This document shows positions 59,969 through 64,000 of a DNA stretch of 64,000 nt, in pieces. The DNA lies in NCBI RefSeq assembly GCF_020532645.1, contig NZ_JAJAUZ010000002.1:62001-126000 (forward strand). The letters are read 5' to 3'. Source of the DNA: Streptomyces bambusae. Lineage in GTDB: Bacteria > Actinomycetota > Actinomycetes > Streptomycetales > Streptomycetaceae. A program made the position numbers and the translations under genes. Each line of letters begins with the position of its first letter. Within the stretch, counting starts at the first letter, position 1. The notes under the pieces were generated by a model, which saw only the letters and a program-made list of their open reading frames with translations, did no database searches and was not told where the DNA came from.

Positions 59969-62900
59969 ATCCGGCTGTCCTCGCGACCGCCCTCGGCGAG
60001 TACCGCCCCGGCGGGGTCCTGCCCTCGGCGCAGGAACTGCTGGCGGCCATCACCCAACTGGAGATCGCCGCCTTCGGCAGTGACCAGGAGATCTCGGATG
60101 ACGTGCTTGCGACGGCGTGGCTCCTGCACGGACTGGCCGCAGTCGAGCCCGAGAGTCCTGGGTTCGACCCGATGCGGACCCGGCAGGCCCTCGCGGTCAG
60201 CGCGCACGTGATGGATCTGGCCCTCGCCGACGAGCGACACTCCCCGACCGAGCGGCTGAGGATCGCCTTCGCTGCCCAGGCCGGGTACCGCAGGTGCGAG
60301 CAAGAGCCCAACGCCACAGCCGTCTACCGCCAGGTCAAGAACCTGGTCAGCTTCACCTCCTCGCTCCCGGCGCATATCGACACCCTGGCCTTGGAGGCCG
60401 GTGTCGTGTTCCTGGCATTCGATCGGCCCGACCTAAACCGGGTTTTGTCCGCCTGGCGCCGGCAGTTCGCGGAGCTCCGCGAACTGATGGACGGCGATCC
60501 GCTCGCGGGCACGATGTACGGACCTGCCGAAGCCGTCGTCGATGCGGTCCACCTCTTGCGCCTGTTCCTCTCGTTCGGCGATCCGGACCATCTGCAGGAC
60601 GCACGGGACCTGCTGGGCAGCGTCCTCGACGGCCGGGCCGGCCGTAGTGACCCGTCGGCCCGGTGGGTTGCGGCCCACCTCCTCGGCCTGAGCGGCGAAA
60701 TGGCCACCAGCAGCTTGTACACGTTGCTCCCGGAGGGAACTCCGGACGCGGTCGCCCGGACTTTCGCGATGTCCGATCCGCCGGTGATGACGCTGTGGCC
60801 CCCGCAGCGCCAGTTGCTGAACCTGGAGCGGGGCAACCCGGTCGACCCCGCTACCGGCCGGAGCCTGATCAGCGTGCCCACCAGCGCGGGTAAGACTCTG
60901 ATGGCCCAGCTAGTGATCTGTTCCCACCTGGCGCAGAAGCCCGGCCGCGTGGTCTATGTGTCGCCGATGCGCAGCCTGGGCCGGGAGATGCGGGCCGCAC
61001 TGCGGGGCCGGCTGCGACTGCTGGAGCGCAAGCTGGTCGCCGAGCAGCCGGACTTCCCACTCGCCGACGGCAGTGGCTCCCTCGTCGGGGACGTGGACAT
61101 CGTGACCCCGGAGCGGCTCATGCACGTGATCCGCAACGACCCGGGAGCAGCGCTGAACGAGGTCAGCCTCGTCGTCGTCGACGAGGCCCACCACCTCGCG
61201 CAGGGCCGGCGTGGTTTCGTGCTGGAGAGCCTGCTCGCCCTTCTGAGGACCCGCCCCGACGTCAGGCTGGTGCTGCTGTCCGCCGCTGTGGGTAACCGGG
61301 GTGCGCTGGCGTCGTGGCTGGACCCGGAGCGGCCGGCGGAAGAGGTGTATTTCACCGGCGACTGGCGCGGGCCGAGGCGCCTGCACGGCCTCATGTACCC
61401 GCGGCTACTCAAGGGCCAGGCCGAGCGCACCCCGCGTAAACCGAGCAAGAACCAGCCCTCCACAACCCGGGCCACAGTGCCGGTGGCTCCCCGGCTCGAC
61501 GTCCGGCCGACCGCCGCCAGTGGCATCTTCGGCCGGACCTTCCCCGGTGTCGGCACCAGAGCGTATGCCTCTCCCGATTCCTGGCAGTGGAAGGCTGCCA
61601 CCAAGCTCAGCGGCGGCATCGCGGACTACGAGGTATTCGCCGCCGGGGCCGCCGCCCTGACCCGGGCTGGCAGCGTCCTGATGGTCGTCGCCAGCAAAGT
61701 CATGGCCAGGAACGCCGCGCACGCCATGGCCGATCACCTGGACGTCCGCCCCGAGGCTGCGGCCCTCACCGAGTTCCTGGCCGAGACCCTCGGCGAGCAC
61801 CACCCCTTGGTCGACTGCACCCGCCACGGCGTCGCCTTCCACCACGCCGACCTTCCCGACGACGTTCTCCATGCCGTCGAACAAGGACTTCGTGACGGAG
61901 ACCTGCTGGCCATCGCGAGCACCACCACCCTCACCGACGGCGTTAACCTCCCGGTGCGCACCGTCATCATCAATCACACAGTCGAGGGTGATCCCCCACG
62001 CGGGAACCAGCGCGGACTCAGTCCCGCGAAACTGCTCAACGCTATCGGCCGGGCCGGCCGGGCTGGGCGTGAGAGCGAGGGGTGGGTCATCCTCACGCGC
62101 CCCTACCCTCCTGGGGCCGCGGAGTTCGAGACGCTCAATCCCGACAGCGAGCGGCTCACCGTCACCTCCGAACTGCTCAGCGAAGACGCCCTGCGGTCAT
62201 TGGCTCATGCCGAGTGGCAGCTCCAGAACTCGCTCGACGGTCTGTTCGGTGTGGTGGGAACCGTCGCGGCCGACTTCGCCACGTTCGTATGGCTCGTCCT
62301 GCAGACCCACGCCGAAATCCTCCACGCACCCGGCGGCCGGTTGGACCCGGTGCGGTCGCTGCTCGCGATGGAGCAGGCCAACGACCCTTCGGTCCCGGCC
62401 CGCTGGATGGCGCTCGCGGGAAAGGTCTCCGCTGTCTACGACGCCACCGACCCTGTTTCGACCCGCCGGTGGGCCAGTACCGGAACCAGCATCGGATCCG
62501 CCCGCTTCCTCGACAAGGTCGCTGGACGCCTCGCGGAGCAACTCGTCGCCCGCGCGGTCCCCGAGGACGCCCCGAACGAGATCAGCGTCTTCTTCGAGCC
62601 GCCCGAGTGGCCGCTGGAGCAGACCTTGGGCTTCCTTACCGAGCAGGGCGCCTTCACGGACCTTCTACAGACGCCCGAGACCTTTGGGAGCTGGAAGCTC
62701 ACCACCCAGCAGACCCCAAGTTTCAACGGCGACGTGCCGATTGGCGACGCGGTCCGGGACTGGATCTCCGGCACCTCCATCCCGGAACTGGCCCGTACCT
62801 GGATGCCGGACGGCATGCCGCCCCACCCCCAGATGCTGGAGCTGACCGTCCAGAGCATCAAGCAGGCCTTCGAGCACGCGATCAGCTGGACAGCCGGAGC

Positions 62901-63468
62901 CCTGATCAACCTCGTCAACACCCATCCCCTGCTGACACCCACTACACCGCGCCTTTTCGCGCAGACGGCCTGGCACATCCGGCACGGTGTCGACACCGAC
63001 CAGGCCATCACGCTGTTGACCTCCGGCATCACCTCCCGCCGCCTGGCACATCAGATCGGCCGTGCCGCGGCGGAGGCGGGCATCGGCTCCGGTGAGCTCC
63101 GAACCTGGGTGGCCGATCAGCAGATCGACGGATGGGTCAATGCGTACAAGGCCAACGCGTACGAGGTCGAGGACCTCCTCGACTACGTGAGCAAGCCAGC
63201 CAATCCGCTCAACGAACTGCTGCGAGGTCGCCCCGTGACCATCCCTCTTGCACGGGTAGGACCGGGCACCGGAGACGGGCCGGTCACCCTGGCCCACCCG
63301 GGCAAGATGCCGGCGACCATCAGGGTCAAGCGCGACGGTAACCAGATCGCCGCCATCCCCGCCGCCTGGCATCACGCCGTCCTCACCATGATCGACAGCG
63401 GTCTCGACCTCACCCACCACCTTGAGGCCGAGCGACTGGTGACCACTTCTGCCATGGCCAGCCGGTAG
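59953..63468 (+). CDS. HamB-like SF2 helicase of the Hachiman-like defence pair
   Basis: The 1171-residue protein has a helical N-terminal domain of about 300 residues, then SF2 motifs. They are Walker A SVPTSAGKTLMAQ (about 307-319), VVYVSPMRSLGREM, DEAH box LVVVDEAHHLAQG, VLLSAAVGN, VAFHHADLPDDVL, ASTTTLTDGVNLPV and NAIGRAGRAGRES. The order is that of Ski2/Hel308-like enzymes such as HamB. A long C-terminal region (about 400 residues) may bind the nuclease. GTG 59953 has GAGGAAG upstream and overlaps the nuclease gene, so both are made together. It would sense damaged or invading DNA and trigger the nuclease. Confidence 0.78.
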   Translation: MDRTLDPAVLATALGEYRPGGVLPSAQELLAAITQLEIAAFGSDQEISDDVLATAWLLHGLAAVEPESPGFDPMRTRQALAVSAHVMDLALADERHSPTERLRIAFAAQAGYRRCEQEPNATAVYRQVKNLVSFTSSLPAHIDTLALEAGVVFLAFDRPDLNRVLSAWRRQFAELRELMDGDPLAGTMYGPAEAVVDAVHLLRLFLSFGDPDHLQDARDLLGSVLDGRAGRSDPSARWVAAHLLGLSGEMATSSLYTLLPEGTPDAVARTFAMSDPPVMTLWPPQRQLLNLERGNPVDPATGRSLISVPTSAGKTLMAQLVICSHLAQKPGRVVYVSPMRSLGREMRAALRGRLRLLERKLVAEQPDFPLADGSGSLVGDVDIVTPERLMHVIRNDPGAALNEVSLVVVDEAHHLAQGRRGFVLESLLALLRTRPDVRLVLLSAAVGNRGALASWLDPERPAEEVYFTGDWRGPRRLHGLMYPRLLKGQAERTPRKPSKNQPSTTRATVPVAPRLDVRPTAASGIFGRTFPGVGTRAYASPDSWQWKAATKLSGGIADYEVFAAGAAALTRAGSVLMVVASKVMARNAAHAMADHLDVRPEAAALTEFLAETLGEHHPLVDCTRHGVAFHHADLPDDVLHAVEQGLRDGDLLAIASTTTLTDGVNLPVRTVIINHTVEGDPPRGNQRGLSPAKLLNAIGRAGRAGRESEGWVILTRPYPPGAAEFETLNPDSERLTVTSELLSEDALRSLAHAEWQLQNSLDGLFGVVGTVAADFATFVWLVLQTHAEILHAPGGRLDPVRSLLAMEQANDPSVPARWMALAGKVSAVYDATDPVSTRRWASTGTSIGSARFLDKVAGRLAEQLVARAVPEDAPNEISVFFEPPEWPLEQTLGFLTEQGAFTDLLQTPETFGSWKLTTQQTPSFNGDVPIGDAVRDWISGTSIPELARTWMPDGMPPHPQMLELTVQSIKQAFEHAISWTAGALINLVNTHPLLTPTTPRLFAQTAWHIRHGVDTDQAITLLTSGITSRRLAHQIGRAAAEAGIGSGELRTWVADQQIDGWVNAYKANAYEVEDLLDYVSKPANPLNELLRGRPVTIPLARVGPGTGDGPVTLAHPGKMPATIRVKRDGNQIAAIPAAWHHAVLTMIDSGLDLTHHLEAERLVTTSAMASR

Positions 63469-63800
63469 GGCGCCGAAGTTGGCCAGCGCCGGACGGGCTC
63501 GGCCTCGCGGACCTGTCCGGCCGATCATGTGACTGCCGCCTGATCGGATCGCTGTCCCGTGTATGAGGCGGGGTGAACGTGGTGATCTGTCGGGCCGGTT
63601 CCTGCCCGTCAGCAATGATCGATGCGGGCGGTGGCGCGACCTTCGTCACGTGATCGACGGGATCTTGCACCGGGTGCGGACCGGGGTGCGGCCCCTATTT
63701 GACTCCTGAGCGCGTCTATCCCCCGCTGTCCGGCCCGGTTTCCATGGCAGCGTTCGGGCAAGACGCCACACCCACCGGCCGGATGCGGGCAACGCAACTG
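63469..63800. other. Intergenic region between the helicase gene and the edge gene
   Basis: About 330 bases with no gene that I can support on either strand. The open frames here are short and Arg-rich without a ribosome site. No promoter or repeat was seen apart from the terminator that follows. Confidence 0.5.
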
Positions 63801-63827
63801 GCCCCAGGAACCTGCGGTTCCTGGGGC
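63801..63827 (-). terminator. Intrinsic terminator of the sortase-substrate gene
   Basis: GCCCCAGGAAC (63801-63811) pairs perfectly with 63817-63827 around a five-base loop. It lies 42 bases beyond the stop codon of the leftward gene at the window edge. Confidence 0.75.
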
Positions 63828-63868
63828 TTGGCCTGGGTGTTGTTCAGCTATGGGGCATGCGTACGGGA

Positions 63869-64000
63869 TCAGCCGTTCGGCTGGCTTTCCTGGCTGGCAT
63901 CCCGGCGACGTCGCAGGGCGAGCAGCGCTCCGCCGCCCGCACTGATCAGTAGTCCGGCGCCGGCGAGCAGCCACGACGTGGAGCCGCCGCCGGTCTGGGC
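63869..64000 (-). CDS. Partial surface protein with C-terminal LAxTG-type sorting signal
   Basis: Only the last 43 codons are in the window, on the reverse strand. They read AQTGGGSTSWLLAGAGLLIS, a hydrophobic membrane span, then LRRRRDASQESQPNG and TGA. This is a sortase sorting signal: a xAQTG site (the preceding residue is outside the window and would be Leu in an LAxTG class E motif), a helix and a positive tail. The protein should be anchored to the cell wall. The rest of the gene is not visible. Confidence 0.7.
   Translation of the reverse strand, partial: AQTGGGSTSWLLAGAGLLISAGGGALLALRRRRDASQESQPNG

Noticed and set aside
63609..63974. Reverse-strand open frame of 121 codons at the right edge
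   Set aside because: A different reverse-strand frame gives a textbook sortase sorting signal ending at 63869; this one is Arg-rich noise crossing the terminator.

Overview
The window is high-GC actinobacterial DNA and almost certainly comes from Streptomyces or a close relative. The evidence is the strong G/C bias in third codon positions, frequent GTG and TTG starts, WhiB, DUF317 and DUF2637 genes, a TAGGAT-type -10 box and actinomycete transfer genes. It reads as accessory DNA, probably a chromosome arm or a large plasmid, packed with defence, mobility and specialised-metabolism genes.

Layout. 1-3.4 kb: a partial membrane gene, a junction of broken genes around an IS5-type transposase remnant, a kinase-like gene, a methyltransferase and an intact IS5-family element sitting exactly in that gene's stop codon. 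3.4-15.3 kb: a complete phosphorothioation-based defence locus. An sspABCD-like operon (cysteine desulfurase, DUF4007 protein, large P-loop ATPase, PAPS-reductase-like protein) runs rightwards. A coupled helicase / GHKL ATPase / phospholipase-D-like trio, resembling an SspFGH-type restriction arm, runs leftwards. The divergent control region between them carries a twice-repeated palindrome. 15.5-19.6 kb: a second PAPS-reductase-like gene, a methyltransferase, a beta-propeller lipoprotein and a frameshifted NUDIX gene.

19.6-30.4 kb: a leftward, translationally coupled operon that looks biosynthetic and that I cannot match to a known product. It encodes a HAD phosphatase, a Zn-dehydrogenase, a TrpD-like phosphoribosyltransferase, a radical SAM enzyme with a CX14CX2C cluster motif, a TrpRS/TyrRS-like protein, a methyltransferase and two glycosyltransferases. 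A tyrosyl-tRNA synthetase gene lies beside it. A divergent XRE regulator probably controls it through a 17-bp palindrome that recurs past the far end of the regulator gene. 30.5-38.2 kb: small conserved genes, an amino-acid permease coupled to a glutamine-synthetase-like gene, a thioesterase and an XRE/MmyB-type regulator.

39.2-46.7 kb: replication and mobilisation genes of an integrative or mobilisable element: helix-turn-helix replication protein, DnaC-like loader, WhiB-like protein, DUF2637 membrane protein, MobC and relaxase. No integrase or FtsK/TraB gene is visible. 47.5-54.8 kb: a three-gene PIWI-RE system (restriction-endonuclease-like protein, DinG-like Fe-S helicase, PIWI-RE protein). 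55-58 kb: a methyltransferase and several small DUF317-type element genes. 58.3-63.5 kb: an endonuclease-VII-like nuclease and a Hachiman-like nuclease/helicase pair. The right edge enters the C-terminus of a sortase-anchored surface protein.

Overall this is a defence and mobility island with three separate nuclease/helicase systems around a mobilisation module and an uncharacterised gene cluster. All functional calls rest on visible motifs, length and gene order; no database search was possible.
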